From: Verrucomicrobiota bacterium
GTDB lineage: Bacteria > Verrucomicrobiota > Kiritimatiellia > CAIVKH01
Assembly: GCA_024233345.1 (NCBI GenBank)
Contig: JACKPT010000002.1
Location: forward strand, 124,001-188,000
Reading direction: 5' to 3'
DNA length: 64,000 nucleotides
Of the stretch, positions 54,401-62,334 are shown one piece after another. The translations under genes were made by a program, and so were the position numbers. Every line of letters starts with the position of its first letter. Within the stretch, counting starts at the first letter, position 1. Below the pieces are notes generated by a model. That model was given only the letters and a program-made list of their open reading frames with translations, was not told where the DNA came from and searched no databases.

Positions 54401-56891
54401 CATTGCCTCGGCCGGACAATATGCCAACCTGGGCAGCGTCACTGGAACCACGGTGCAGACCGGGGCCCCGGTTGTGGATAGCGATACTTCGCATTACTTC
54501 GGCGCCCAGTCCGGATATCGACTGGAAAAGCGCCGCAGTGCGCCGGGACTATTGCCTGCCTATCTCGGGGAGAGCCTGTCCTTCGAACTGCATGTGGCGA
54601 ATACCGGAAACGTCACCCTGCTTACCGTGCCCCTGACTGATCGATTCCCAGCTCAATCCCTATCCTTTACCGGTTCAGTTCCAGCTGTGAGCAGCCAGTC
54701 ACCCACCGGCCAATTATATTGGTCTAATGTGGGCCCGCTGGCTCCTGGGGCCAGCGTCACCGTTCTGGTTCATTTTGTCGCGGTGGGAACGACTGCCGGC
54801 CTTGCCACCAACCAGGTGGAAACCGCCCCCACGGTCCCTCCGGGCTTTCCCCCGGTTCCCCCAGCGAGCGATGAGGACATTTATCAGATTGAATCGTTTG
54901 GTTATACCCTGTCCAAAATCAATACCAACCCGGGAAATCTGGTTTCGGTTGAGGTGGGGGATACCGTGGAATTCACCATTGAGGTGGTGAACACAGGAAC
55001 ATTGGATCTGGTGTCGGTTCCGATCAACGACACATGGGATCAGGGGTTGTTGAGTTACCAGAGTGCCACGCCGCCGGCGAATTTCTCCGGGGCCGGATTT
55101 GCCAACTGGAGCAATGTGGGGCCCCTGGCGCCCAATGTGGGCACTACGATTGTCGTCCGGTTTACTGCGTTGGCCTCGACCGGAGGCGCTGCGGAGACCA
55201 ACTACGTCATCACGGCGCCGCAAACTCAGGTCTACTATCCAAATCCAGACCCGACCGAGGCCTCCGATACCTACCGGGTGATTTCGGCCGGGTTCCTGGT
55301 GACCAAAACCCGCCTCCAGCCTGCTTCGGGGGCCGCGTTGGTGGGGGATCCGATCCAATTTCGGTTATCGGTGCTGAATACCGGAGAGACCGACTTTGTC
55401 CGGGTCGAGATCGAAGATCGCTTTGATGGTGATGACCTTTCCTTTGCGAGTGCCCTTCCGCCGCCGGACGCTGTGCAAGTCGGGAAACTTATTTGGACCA
55501 ACGTCGGCCCGGTGGCCAGTGGCGAAAGCACAAACCTGCTGGTCACATTTACTGGCTTGCGGGCCACACCGGCCGCCCGGACCAACTGGGTGATCGCTGA
55601 CCCGATCCCGCTGGTGGGTGAACCCGATCCGGTTCCCCGGACCAATCAAGCCCCGTATACATTAACCTATGCCGCGATTGGGGACACGGTATGGCTGGAT
55701 CTCGATGGGGATGGCCAACCGGATGAGGATCTCACCGTCAATGGCATCAACCAGGTCACGGTCCGGCTCTATGAAATCCTGCCCAGCGGAACCAGTTTGG
55801 TGGGGTCAGCCGTGACCCAGACCTTGGGGTCTCAGCGTGGGTATTACCTGTTTCCGGGGCTCCCCGCCGGTGCCTATCTGGTGGTGGTGGATGTCGGCAC
55901 CTTGCCGGATGGGCTCAACCTCAATACCACGCTGCTACGGATTCCCGTGAACCTGTCTTCCGGGCAGACCTTCGTGACTGCCGACTTTGGTTTCCTGTCG
56001 GTTCGTCCAACGTTGGTTGAGCTACGGTCTTTCCGGGGGACGCGTTATGACGAGTATGTATTGCTCGATTGGGAGACCGCCTATGAACTCAACACCCTCG
56101 GATTTCATCTCTATCGTTCGGAGGCTCCGGAGGGTCCGCGGCAGCGGCTGAATCCAACCCTGCTGGATGGGACCGGAACCGGGGCCGGGCAGCAGTATCA
56201 ATGGGTCGATCGTCAGGCGGGGGCATCAGCCCTGTATTATTGGCTTGAGGATCTGGATACGTCCTTTGGGTCGCAATGGCACGGGCCGGTGCGGGTTGCT
56301 CCGGTTCAGACTGCCGGGGCGGAAACACTGTTGGCCGGAGAAGCCAGCGCTCGCGGATTGTACCGGATCACCGGCTCGGACCTTGTCGCCTCCGGGATTG
56401 CGTTGGGAACCCTGAACCGGGATCGCCTGCAAGTGCTGGTGGATGACCGGCCGGTCGCAACCTATCTGACCGGATGGGGAAGCCGTTTCTCCGAGCGCGA
56501 TGCCCTGCTGTTCTGGGTGGATCGGGCCGGGGAATCGGGAGCGGTTTCGATTCGCCTGGTTGAACAGGAAGCTCCATTGCGCATGGCGATGGACTATGCC
56601 GGACCCATCGCCGCCGTCGGGGATGTCCAGGTTGTTTCCGCAGTTGCCGGTGGACAAACCCTGTTCGATCCCGATCCCCAAGCCGTGCGTTATTGTGTGA
56701 GCGGCATTGCTTCCGGCGCCTCGTATCTGTTTGGGTTGGAGAATCCGGATGAGCCCGTCCTCCTGTTCGGTGCGGAAACGCTGACTGCGCCGGGCCATCA
56801 GGGGCTTTACTTCAGTCTTCCCCCGGGAGTATCCGGTCCGGTACTGGTGGTGGAGGATGGCGCGATCCATCCCCTACCGTTGGTTCCCTGA
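48459..56891 (+). CDS. Giant secreted repeat protein (DUF11/DUF7507-like modules, SdrD-B-like domain)
   Basis: A 2810-residue exported protein. I start at the ATG at 48459, which has GGGAG upstream and gives a clean signal peptide (WLLRVGVSLFCLGFSALA); a GTG at 48402 adds 19 residues. The N-terminal 600 residues form one or two beta-rich domains. One diverged module (50322-50669) and then 11 near-identical modules of 116-117 residues follow (about residues 738-2019), each starting IEKATNGQDAD and ending DSDPSHYFG, with Ig-like strands. Next come three DUF11-like units, an SdrD-B-like unit (IGDTVWLDLDGDGQ) and a C-terminal region with WETAYELNTLGFHLYRS and GLYRITGSDL motifs. Likely a long stalk or adhesin at the surface. 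No sorting signal recognised. Confidence 0.88.
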   Translation: MFKHTIEGWLLRVGVSLFCLGFSALADGVLDGRIEEAYGSTRSIDPGNDLTGDGECANTANRGDLMDFFAQSLPGPSGGTNDPWYFAWTVDSSQALDDTSGTFFGNPASIPVHYLIGIEVACDGAPRLEMWENGQPWEREFAWNVDYFIAMYPTGPDSMEAQLWRNDGGNNRSLIAGGISVTSRVVGFRRQIELVLPAEDPVPLALRNNSQLCLYLVSVQGVDGSGEVLDGCGTMVSNINCPGPALDLSALGSIFIDTRASCKTGGRPTDTGVNDRQCLSNPRRDLVTSLAGEDCVPPQGVSIDGTVDSRYTLLSEMAYAAPYSGGSASSSDFVGESSARTYTYLAAGVTNQVELVGNVHGDIDNAYAYADTNYLYLLITGPTALGWENEPDRFNLYVAIDLPGQNSGNDSGSSADLSPADASAPVNRLVNFKGWDPDYVVELVWRGITAGVDTPANLYAATGPGAWNLSGTFLYQNIPDTSAAPIGRYYSRTFPQYEFSIPWSDLGLSGPPGSSDQLRFGVYTTGDENIESANESAWDIADQAPGIGQGCGGEGCHERVGDNADDDDALTSGGNGDRTPFVGRTQGDPSFIPATDNSRNDVDTIEEYFAIRFDISTCAAGVDIEKATNGQDADTGPGPVLATGTNVLWTYTLTNPGNVALTNVVITDNLVGVIPGPASGDVNANQLLDIDEVWIYFATGVVSAGQYVNTGTVSAVSVLGAPVADSDPSHYFGSAPSIVIEKATNGQDADAAPGPVLGVGSGVTWTYVVRNTGNEGVTNVVVYDDLVGLITNRISGDVNNNQVLETNETWTYTASGIASAGQYANLGSVTGTTVQTGAPVADSDPSHYFGSAPSIVIEKATNGQDADTAPGPSIGVGSAVSWTYAVTNAGNVSLTNVVVSDDQLGVIAGPVSGDVNNNFLLDVGEVWIYAATGTVSAGQYVNTGLVTGVSLIGQPVSDTDPSHYFGGQGGIDIEKATNGQDADTPTGPVLGVGSGVTWTYVVRNTGNEGVTNVVVYDDLVGLITNRVSGDVNNNQVLETNETWTYTANGIASAGQYANLGSVTGTTVQTGAPVVDSDPSHYFGSAPSIVIEKATNGQDADTAPGPSLGVGSTVSWTYAVTNAGNVSLTNVVVSDDQLGVIAGPMSGDVNNNLLLDVGEVWIYAATGTVSAGQYVNTGLVTGVSLIGQPVSDTDPSHYFGGQGGIDIEKATNGQDADTPTGPVLGVGSGVTWTYVVRNTGNEGVTNVVVYDDLVGLITNRISGDVNNNQVLETNETWTYTASGIASAGQYANLGSVTGTTVQTGAPVADSDPSHYFGSAPSIVIEKATNGQDADTAPGPSIGVGSTVSWTYAVTNAGNVSLTNVVVSDDQLGVIAGPVSGDVNNNFLLDVGEVWIYAATGTVSAGQYVNTGLVTGVSLIGQPVSDTDPSHYFGGQGGIDIEKATNGQDADTPTGPVLGVGSGVTWTYVVRNTGNEGVTNVVVYDDLVGLITNRVSGDVNNNQVLETNETWTYTANGIASAGQYANLGSVTGTTVQTGAPVVDSDPSHYFGSAPSIVIEKATNGQDADTAPGPSLGVGSTVSWTYAVTNAGNVSLTNVVVSDDQLGVIAGPMSGDVNNNFLLDVGEVWIYAATGTVSAGQYVNTGLVTGVSLIGQPVSDTDPSHYFGGQGGIDIEKATNGQDADTPTGPVLGVGSGVTWTYVVRNTGNEGVTNVVVYDDLVGLITNRISGDVNNNQVLETNETWTYTASGIASAGQYANLGSVTGTTVQTGAPVADSDPSHYFGSAPSIVIEKATNGQDADTAPGPSIGVGSAVSWTYAVTNAGNVSLTNVVVSDDQLGVIAGPVSGDVNNNFLLDVGEVWIYAATGTVSAGQYVNTGLVTGVSLIGQPVSDTDPSHYFGGQGGIDIEKATNGQDADAPTGPVLGVGSGVTWTYVVRNTGNEGVTNVVVYDDLVGLITNRISGDVNNNQVLETNETWTYTASGIASAGQYANLGSVTGTTVQTGAPVVDSDTSHYFGAQSGYRLEKRRSAPGLLPAYLGESLSFELHVANTGNVTLLTVPLTDRFPAQSLSFTGSVPAVSSQSPTGQLYWSNVGPLAPGASVTVLVHFVAVGTTAGLATNQVETAPTVPPGFPPVPPASDEDIYQIESFGYTLSKINTNPGNLVSVEVGDTVEFTIEVVNTGTLDLVSVPINDTWDQGLLSYQSATPPANFSGAGFANWSNVGPLAPNVGTTIVVRFTALASTGGAAETNYVITAPQTQVYYPNPDPTEASDTYRVISAGFLVTKTRLQPASGAALVGDPIQFRLSVLNTGETDFVRVEIEDRFDGDDLSFASALPPPDAVQVGKLIWTNVGPVASGESTNLLVTFTGLRATPAARTNWVIADPIPLVGEPDPVPRTNQAPYTLTYAAIGDTVWLDLDGDGQPDEDLTVNGINQVTVRLYEILPSGTSLVGSAVTQTLGSQRGYYLFPGLPAGAYLVVVDVGTLPDGLNLNTTLLRIPVNLSSGQTFVTADFGFLSVRPTLVELRSFRGTRYDEYVLLDWETAYELNTLGFHLYRSEAPEGPRQRLNPTLLDGTGTGAGQQYQWVDRQAGASALYYWLEDLDTSFGSQWHGPVRVAPVQTAGAETLLAGEASARGLYRITGSDLVASGIALGTLNRDRLQVLVDDRPVATYLTGWGSRFSERDALLFWVDRAGESGAVSIRLVEQEAPLRMAMDYAGPIAAVGDVQVVSAVAGGQTLFDPDPQAVRYCVSGIASGASYLFGLENPDEPVLLFGAETLTAPGHQGLYFSLPPGVSGPVLVVEDGAIHPLPLVP
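50670..54515 (+). repeat. 699-bp tandem repeat array with a 1,398-bp higher-order period
   Basis: Eleven modules alternate type B (351 bp) and type A (348 bp), starting B at 50670, A at 51021, then every 699 bp. Copies are nearly identical at DNA level. Variants alternate: B copies with NRVSGD/TANGIA/APVVD at 51369 and 52767, and NRISGD/TASGIA/APVAD at 52068 and 53466; A copies with PSLG/GPMSG at 51720 and 53118, and PSIG/GPVSG at 51021, 52419 and 53817. The real duplication unit was therefore recently 1,398 bp. Confidence 0.93.
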
Positions 56892-56895
56892 CCGA

Positions 56896-56924
56896 TTGAT
56901 GCGGTTGGCAAACCGTGCTATGCA
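56896..56924 (+). promoter_or_regulatory. Predicted promoter of the EVE-domain gene, leaderless layout
   Basis: TTGATG (56896-56901), 17 bases, TATGCA (56919-56924), then 6 bases to the ATG at 56931. Confidence 0.5.
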
Positions 56925-56930
56925 TGGGCC

Positions 56931-57392
56931 ATGAACTATTGGCTGATGAAAACGGAGCCGGATGTCTATTCCATTGAAGACCTGCGTCGCGATGGTTCGA
57001 CCGGCTGGGAGGGCGTGCGCAATTATCAGGCCCGGAATTTCATGCGGGATGAGATGGCCACAGGCGATCTGGTACTGGTGTATCATTCCAATGCCAAACC
57101 CCCGGGGGTGGCTGGCGTCGGCCGCATCGTCCGGGAAGCCCACCCGGACCTCTCCGCTCAAGACCCCGACAGTCCCTACTTTGATGCCAAGGCCTCCCCG
57201 GACAATCCCCGGTGGTTGCAGGTCGAAGTAGGCTATGTCGAGACCTTTGACCGGATGGTGTCGCTGGACCGGCTTCGAAGCGATCAGGCCCTCTCCGGGA
57301 TGATGGTGCTTCGCAAAGGATGCCGTCTCTCCATCCAACCGGTCGCCCGCCGGGACTTTGAACGGGTGGTGAAAATCGGGCGGGGCGGGTGA
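56931..57392 (+). CDS. EVE-domain protein
   Basis: A 153-residue single-domain protein of the PUA-like EVE family, whose members bind modified bases in DNA or RNA. The N-terminus MNYWLMKTEPDVYSIEDL, the WEGVRNYQARNFM segment and GDLVLVYHSNAKPPGVAGVG (read in parts) are diagnostic; the aromatic cage residues (Trp4, Tyr, Trp) are present. Length is normal. No restriction gene is adjacent, so a housekeeping nucleic-acid role is as likely as defence. Confidence 0.9.
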   Translation: MNYWLMKTEPDVYSIEDLRRDGSTGWEGVRNYQARNFMRDEMATGDLVLVYHSNAKPPGVAGVGRIVREAHPDLSAQDPDSPYFDAKASPDNPRWLQVEVGYVETFDRMVSLDRLRSDQALSGMMVLRKGCRLSIQPVARRDFERVVKIGRGG

Positions 57393-57399
57393 TTTTCTG

Positions 57400-57429
57400 T
57401 TGGCTGCATCAATCCCTGTTTGCTAGGTT
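57400..57429 (+). promoter_or_regulatory. Predicted lptD promoter
   Basis: TTGGCT (57400-57405), 18 bases, TAGGTT (57424-57429), 24 bases before the ATG at 57454. Confidence 0.4.
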
Positions 57430-57453
57430 GCACCGGACTTCAGGAATACCACT

Positions 57454-59646
57454 ATGATTCAAAAGCGCCTTTCACACCTTGCCCTTGCCCTGATCCTCGG
57501 ATGTTCCCTGAACGGGCTTGCCCAACCGGATAAACCGGTCGCGGAGGCAGAACCCTTGCCCATCGACATAACCGCCGACTCGTTGGAATACCTTTCAGAT
57601 CAAAGCACCATGATCGCGGTCGGAAACGTGGTCGTGAAGGACCTCGATGCGACCCTGACCGCCGATTACATGCAGGTGAATACCAAGACCTACGATGTCC
57701 TGGCCCGCGGCAATGTCCTGTATCAAAAGGGTGACCGGACCTGGAACGGAGATGAGTTTTCCTATAATATCAAGACCCGGGCGGGGGATTTCGGGGCCTT
57801 TGAAACCGACCTGTACGATCCCTTCTTCATCACCGCGGAGGACTCCAAGCGAATTTCGGAAAAGGAATTCAAGTTTCAGGGTATCCGGTTGACGACGTGC
57901 AAGGGCGATCCTCCGCTGATCTATGTGAAGGCCAAGGAGGGGGAAATCGCGAACGACCGGGTGACCATGCGGGGTGCCACCCTGAAAGTTGGCTTTCTTC
58001 CCATCATGTATTTCCCGAAATATTCGAAATCCCTGCTGGGTCATGAGCGGTATTTCGAAATTCTGCCCGGCTACAGCTCACGCCAGGGGGCCTTTCTCCT
58101 CACCGGCTATCATTACCCGGTGGCGGACAGCGTGAAGGGGATTACCCATGTCGACCTGCGCTCCAAGCGGGGCGTGGGTGTGGGGCAGGACTTCGAGTGG
58201 GAAAATAAATCCGAAGAGTATCATCCCTGGAATGGGGCGATCCGGGGCTATTACCTTCAGGACAATGAACCCTTTACCGGGCCGGATTCGGAGTTCCGGA
58301 CCGAGGATAATGTGTCCGAGGAGCGGTACCGGGTGAAGTTGAATCACTTTCAGATGTTCAGTGATCGTGATTATGTACTGGGAGAACTCAATTATTTGAG
58401 TGATCCGTTTGTCCTCAATGACTTTTTCAATGACGAGTACCGCCAGAATGTGCAACCGGAGAATCGGCTGACTCTGACCCACCGGGGCGACCAGTTTACC
58501 GCGGCGTTGCTGTTCAATACCCGGTTGAATGACTTTTACGAAAATGTCAACCGGTTGCCGGAGCTGACCCTGAATGTCAATCGTCAGCCGATTCTGGACT
58601 CGGATCTGTATTACGAAAGCCAGAACAGCGGATCATTCCTGGAGCGGGTTTATCCCGAAGGTTCTGAGAATGACGATTACGATGCGTTCCGCATTGATTC
58701 CGGGCACACCCTCTATTATCCCACCCGCCAATTCGGGTTTCTCAACCTGACCCCGCGCGCGGGGTATCGCGGCACTTACTACTCCCGGACGTTTGAAACC
58801 GTCACCTTCACGAATGACCTCGTGGTCACCGATTCCAACAATGTGGCCTCGGTTACCAATGAGGTGGTCAGTTCGATCAATGATCTCGGGGCGGATTTCC
58901 GCAATGTGTACCAGGTGGGATGGGAAGGTTCATTCAAGGCGTTCAAAACCTGGGATGACGTGATTGTTCTCGGGGATGGCGATGGCCTGCGCCATGTGGC
59001 GGAGCCCTACCTGAATCACACCTACCAGCCCCGGCCCAATCTCGAACCCTACCAGTTGCCCCAGTTTGATTCGGTGGACACCGTGGACCGCGAGCACACG
59101 ATTCTGCTGGGCTTCCGGAACAAGCTGCAAACCCGCCGGAACCAGGAGCCGGTCGATCTGGTCAATGCGAATCTATTCACCTATTACCGGGTGGAAAAGG
59201 AAACGTTCGAAGAAGACTTCACCGACTTCTTCTTTGATGTCGAACTCCGGTTGGTTCCGTGGCTCCCCATCGATTTTGATGGTTCCTATGACACCTACGA
59301 ATCACAGTTCACCCAGTTCAGTACCCAGGCCCGGTTGCTGATGGCGGAGGATTCCTATCTCGGCCTGGAGTACCGGTTCCGGAATGACGAGCAGAGCCTG
59401 GTATCGGCGGAACTCGATCTGTATCCCTACGGTCCCTGGTCGTTTGCCGCCGCAGTCCGCTACAATGACGAGATTGGCGAGGTCGAGGAATATTCCATGC
59501 TGCTCAAGCGCAACCAGGGCTGTCTGGGCTATGGTCTCGGATTCAAACAACTACCGGGTTTCGACGGAGCCGAAGACGACACACAGGTCTGGCTCCAATT
59601 GTGGTTGACCGCCTTCCCTGGATCGTCACTTGAACTGGGGAATTAA
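57454..59646 (+). CDS. lptD: LPS-assembly outer membrane protein LptD-like
   Basis: A 730-residue outer membrane protein that would insert lipopolysaccharide into the outer leaflet. A signal peptide (LALALILGCSLNGLAQ) is followed by an OstA/LptA-like jellyroll (about 35-165: ITADSLEYLSDQSTMIAVGNV, read in parts, DYMQVNTKTYDVLARGNV) and a large C-terminal beta barrel rich in aromatic and acidic strands. The protein ends in a short polar tail. It is on the short side of the family, and the cysteine pattern of the E. coli protein is mostly absent. It is followed 1 bp later by a sugar epimerase gene, consistent with envelope glycan metabolism. Confidence 0.85.
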   Translation: MIQKRLSHLALALILGCSLNGLAQPDKPVAEAEPLPIDITADSLEYLSDQSTMIAVGNVVVKDLDATLTADYMQVNTKTYDVLARGNVLYQKGDRTWNGDEFSYNIKTRAGDFGAFETDLYDPFFITAEDSKRISEKEFKFQGIRLTTCKGDPPLIYVKAKEGEIANDRVTMRGATLKVGFLPIMYFPKYSKSLLGHERYFEILPGYSSRQGAFLLTGYHYPVADSVKGITHVDLRSKRGVGVGQDFEWENKSEEYHPWNGAIRGYYLQDNEPFTGPDSEFRTEDNVSEERYRVKLNHFQMFSDRDYVLGELNYLSDPFVLNDFFNDEYRQNVQPENRLTLTHRGDQFTAALLFNTRLNDFYENVNRLPELTLNVNRQPILDSDLYYESQNSGSFLERVYPEGSENDDYDAFRIDSGHTLYYPTRQFGFLNLTPRAGYRGTYYSRTFETVTFTNDLVVTDSNNVASVTNEVVSSINDLGADFRNVYQVGWEGSFKAFKTWDDVIVLGDGDGLRHVAEPYLNHTYQPRPNLEPYQLPQFDSVDTVDREHTILLGFRNKLQTRRNQEPVDLVNANLFTYYRVEKETFEEDFTDFFFDVELRLVPWLPIDFDGSYDTYESQFTQFSTQARLLMAEDSYLGLEYRFRNDEQSLVSAELDLYPYGPWSFAAAVRYNDEIGEVEEYSMLLKRNQGCLGYGLGFKQLPGFDGAEDDTQVWLQLWLTAFPGSSLELGN

Positions 59647-59647
59647 T

Positions 59648-60601
59648 ATGATCGTACCGCAACAGCGTTTTCTGGTTACCGGCGGTGCCGGGTTCATCGG
59701 TTGCAATGTGGTTCGCGCCTTGCTGAACGGGGGCGCCCAAGTACGGGTTCTCGACAATTTCGCCACCGGCCGCCGCAGCAATCTTGAGGAGGTCCTGAAC
59801 GATATCGAGCTGTGTGAAGTGGACCTGCGGGACGAAGCGGGGGTGGCCGCCGCCATGAAGGAGGTCGCCTATGTCCTTCATTTCGGGGCCCTGCCTTCGG
59901 TGGCTCGTTCGGTCGAGGATCCGGGCAGCTCCAATGATGTCAATATTCGCGGCACCCTGAACCTGCTGCTTGCCGCCCGCGATAACGGGGTCGAGCGGGT
60001 GGTCTTTTCCTCCTCGTCCTCGGTGTATGGTGACACCCCGGTGCTGCCCAAGCGCGAGGACATGTTGCCGCAACCGCTGTCGCCCTATGCCCTCTCCAAA
60101 CTTGCCGGCGAACATTACATGCGGATGTTTCATTCCCTGTACGGCCTGAAAACCTACAGCCTGCGATACTTCAACGTGTTTGGTCCCCGGCAGGATCCGG
60201 CGTCCCACTATGCCGCGGTCATTCCGCTCTTCATTCAGGCGATTCTAAATGACCAGCCGCCGACCATTCATGGTGATGGACTCCAGACCCGCGATTTCAC
60301 GTTTGTCGAAGATATCATTGCCGCCAATCTGGCTTGCTGTACGGCACCTGAATCGGCCTCGGGCGGACCCTACAATGTCGCCTGGGGTAATCGCATTTCC
60401 GTGAAGGGCCTGGCCGAGGAGATCAACCGGCTGTTGGGGAAATCAGTTGCACCCATCCATACCGAACGTCGGGCGGGTGATGTGCGAGACTCTCAGGCCG
60501 ATGCCTCTCTGGCCCGCAATGAAATCGGATGGACCCCCAAGGTCAGTTTTGCGGATGGATTGCAACGGACCATCGATTGGTACCGCAATCTTGAATCATG
60601 A
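59648..60601 (+). CDS. NAD-dependent sugar-nucleotide epimerase/dehydratase (SDR family)
   Basis: A 317-residue extended short-chain dehydrogenase. The NAD-binding motif TGGAGFIG is near the N-terminus, SSSSSVYG holds the catalytic Ser, and YALSKLAGE the Tyr-x-x-x-Lys pair. RYFNVFGPRQDP and the TRDFTFVEDI segment resemble UDP-GlcNAc/UDP-glucose 4-epimerases of the WbpP/GalE type. Substrate cannot be fixed. The ATG at 59648 lies 1 bp after the lptD stop. Its stop overlaps the next start (ATGA), so the three genes are probably one transcript serving envelope polysaccharide synthesis. Confidence 0.88.
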   Translation: MIVPQQRFLVTGGAGFIGCNVVRALLNGGAQVRVLDNFATGRRSNLEEVLNDIELCEVDLRDEAGVAAAMKEVAYVLHFGALPSVARSVEDPGSSNDVNIRGTLNLLLAARDNGVERVVFSSSSSVYGDTPVLPKREDMLPQPLSPYALSKLAGEHYMRMFHSLYGLKTYSLRYFNVFGPRQDPASHYAAVIPLFIQAILNDQPPTIHGDGLQTRDFTFVEDIIAANLACCTAPESASGGPYNVAWGNRISVKGLAEEINRLLGKSVAPIHTERRAGDVRDSQADASLARNEIGWTPKVSFADGLQRTIDWYRNLES

Positions 60602-61368
60602 ACCCCGGACGCCTGCTGGAGATTGCCGTCGCCGCCGCCCGCGCTTCAGGTGATCATGCGCTGATGCATCAATCCCGCCGCCGGGAAACCCTTTCCCGTT
60701 CGCCGCGGGATATCAAGCTGGTGCTGGACCGCGAATGTCAGACCGTGGCGGAATCGGTGATTTGTGAGGCCATCCCGGATGCCTGTATTCTTGGGGAAGA
60801 GGGGAATCGCGGTGCGAAACAGGACACGGAATGGATTGTCGATCCCATTGACGGCACCGCAAACTTCTTTCGACATTTGCCCTGGTGGTGTTCCTCGGTC
60901 GCGGTCCGGAGCGGAGACACCATGGTTGCGGGGGCGGTCTATGCGCCGGAATTCGGCCGGCTGTATGCGGCATCGGTGGACGGTCCGGCCACCCTCAATG
61001 GGCAGCCGATTCAGGTTTCCCCGGTGACCAGCATGGCTGAGACCTTCATCACAACCGGCATTTCGAAAACCTCGGTGGATGCCTCGCGCTCGATGGCGGT
61101 GACCCTTCAACTCCAGCCCGAGGTGATGAAGTTGCGGATCATGGGGGCGGCCGCCCTCGATCTGTGTATGGTCGCGGAAGGGGTCGTGGACGGTTTCTAT
61201 GAGACCGGAATCTACATCTGGGATGTCGCGGCGGCTTGCTTGATTGTGGAGCGAGCGGGCGGAAGAACCATCACCCAGAACCATCAACCGGATGGCCGCC
61301 TGACCTGCATCGCCGGCACCGGGTTGACATTTCCGCGTTTGCGCGAACTCGCCAGCCAGACCCACTGA
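60598..61368 (+). CDS. Inositol monophosphatase-family phosphatase
   Basis: A 256-residue metal-dependent phosphatase of the IMPase/SuhB/CysQ superfamily. Motifs are GEEG (metal Glu), WIVDPIDGTANF (metal ligands Asp-x-Ile-Asp-Gly-Thr) and YIWDVAAACLIVERAGG near the C-terminus. Possible substrates are inositol 1-phosphate, histidinol phosphate or 3'-phosphoadenosine phosphate; the sequence alone does not decide. Its ATG overlaps the epimerase stop. It converges on the pseudopilin gene. Confidence 0.88.
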   Translation: MNPGRLLEIAVAAARASGDHALMHQSRRRETLSRSPRDIKLVLDRECQTVAESVICEAIPDACILGEEGNRGAKQDTEWIVDPIDGTANFFRHLPWWCSSVAVRSGDTMVAGAVYAPEFGRLYAASVDGPATLNGQPIQVSPVTSMAETFITTGISKTSVDASRSMAVTLQLQPEVMKLRIMGAAALDLCMVAEGVVDGFYETGIYIWDVAAACLIVERAGGRTITQNHQPDGRLTCIAGTGLTFPRLRELASQTH

Positions 61369-61392
61369 CGCTGGCGCTTGCCGATCGCGCGG

Positions 61393-61779
61393 TTAGGGTG
61401 TGGTGATGGGGGGCAGCACCAGCAAATGCAGGGTGGCAAGGGAGATTCCGTCTTCCCGGTCACGCACGGTGATCCGTGTCCATGCCCGGTTCGTTTCGCC
61501 CGGCGGCTCGATCAGGGCCGTTTCAATCGGATAAGCGCGGCCACTCATTTCCTCCCGGGGAAGTCCGGCAAAGTCATGGGCGACCAGCGATTCCAGCTCC
61601 AGCCAGGCTCGGGATCGTTCATGGAGTTGCTTCTGTTGCATCAATAAAAGGGTCGCCGTCCAGGTGGTCGCAGTAAGAATCAGCGCGAGAATCAACAGTG
61701 AGACCAGGCTTTCCACCAGGGTAAACCCGCCTGCCGATTCGTCCGGTCTACAGGAAGGAGCTGGACAGATCCTCGTCAT
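61393..61779 (-). CDS. Type II secretion/pilus minor pseudopilin (GspI/PilV-like)
   Basis: A 128-residue protein with a prepilin leader cut at G-FTLVES and a hydrophobic helix (LVSLLILALILTATTW). The VES variant of the motif and the short C-terminal domain (ELESLVAHDFAGLPRE) resemble GspI/PilV minor pseudopilins. I chose the ATG at 61779 because GGGAGG lies about 8 bases before it; an earlier ATG at 61803 is possible. The start lies inside the 3' end of gspG, so translation is coupled. Confidence 0.75.
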   Translation of the reverse strand: MTRICPAPSCRPDESAGGFTLVESLVSLLILALILTATTWTATLLLMQQKQLHERSRAWLELESLVAHDFAGLPREEMSGRAYPIETALIEPPGETNRAWTRITVRDREDGISLATLHLLVLPPITTP

Positions 61780-62206
61780 TGTCGATCCCTCCCGGTTCGC
61801 CATCGCTTCCGTAGCTCAGGATTTCAAATGGCTCCCCATTGCGGCCGGGTATCAGGTATATGTAGGGATTTTTCCAGGGGTCGAGGGGGACTCGAAGGCT
61901 GTCCAGATAACCTTCGGATCGGTAGTTGTCCGGTATCGGGGGAACCGTCGGTTTTTGCACCAGGGCCTGCAGTCCCTGGGACTGGGTCGGAAAGGTTCCG
62001 GTGTCGGTCTTGTAGATGCTCAGGGCAAGTTTCAGGGTTCGCATCTGGGCCTTGGCGGCTGTGACCTTGGCCTCTCCCGGCTGGCTCAGGATACTGACCG
62101 ATACCACCGAGACCAGCACGGTCAGGATGGCGAGTGCGACCAGCAGTTCCACGAGCGTGAAGCCAGCCTTCTCGGCAAACCGGTTCTGGGGCAATGCTTT
62201 CTTCAT
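61748..62206 (-). CDS. Major pseudopilin GspG-like
   Basis: A 152-residue type II secretion major pseudopilin: leader, G-FTLVELLVALAILTVLVS helix, then the GspG signature region (LALSIYKTDTGTFPTQSQGLQALVQKP, read in parts) and the calcium-loop-like C-terminus FEILSYGSDGEPGGID with DNDED. It should form the inner-membrane-based piston of the secretion system. Start at 62206 places the leader correctly; longer frames to 62443 are Pro/Arg-rich and unconvincing. Only two gsp genes are visible here. Divergent from dinG. Confidence 0.88.
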   Translation of the reverse strand: MKKALPQNRFAEKAGFTLVELLVALAILTVLVSVVSVSILSQPGEAKVTAAKAQMRTLKLALSIYKTDTGTFPTQSQGLQALVQKPTVPPIPDNYRSEGYLDSLRVPLDPWKNPYIYLIPGRNGEPFEILSYGSDGEPGGIDNDEDLSSSFL

Positions 62207-62334
62207 GGGGTGGTATGGTACATCCCGGATCCACATCGGGCAATACTTCTGAACGCGCGATCCGGTTTGTTCCCCGGGCAGTCTGCGGGCATCGCGTGGA
62301 CACTCCACACCTTTTCTGTTACAGCTCGGTCGCG

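Noticed and set aside
50658..54494. Six long open frames on the minus strand, about 229 codons each, at 699-bp intervals
   Set aside because: They are antisense shadows of the repeat modules. The repetition follows from the array itself and their Arg/His-rich products resemble no family.
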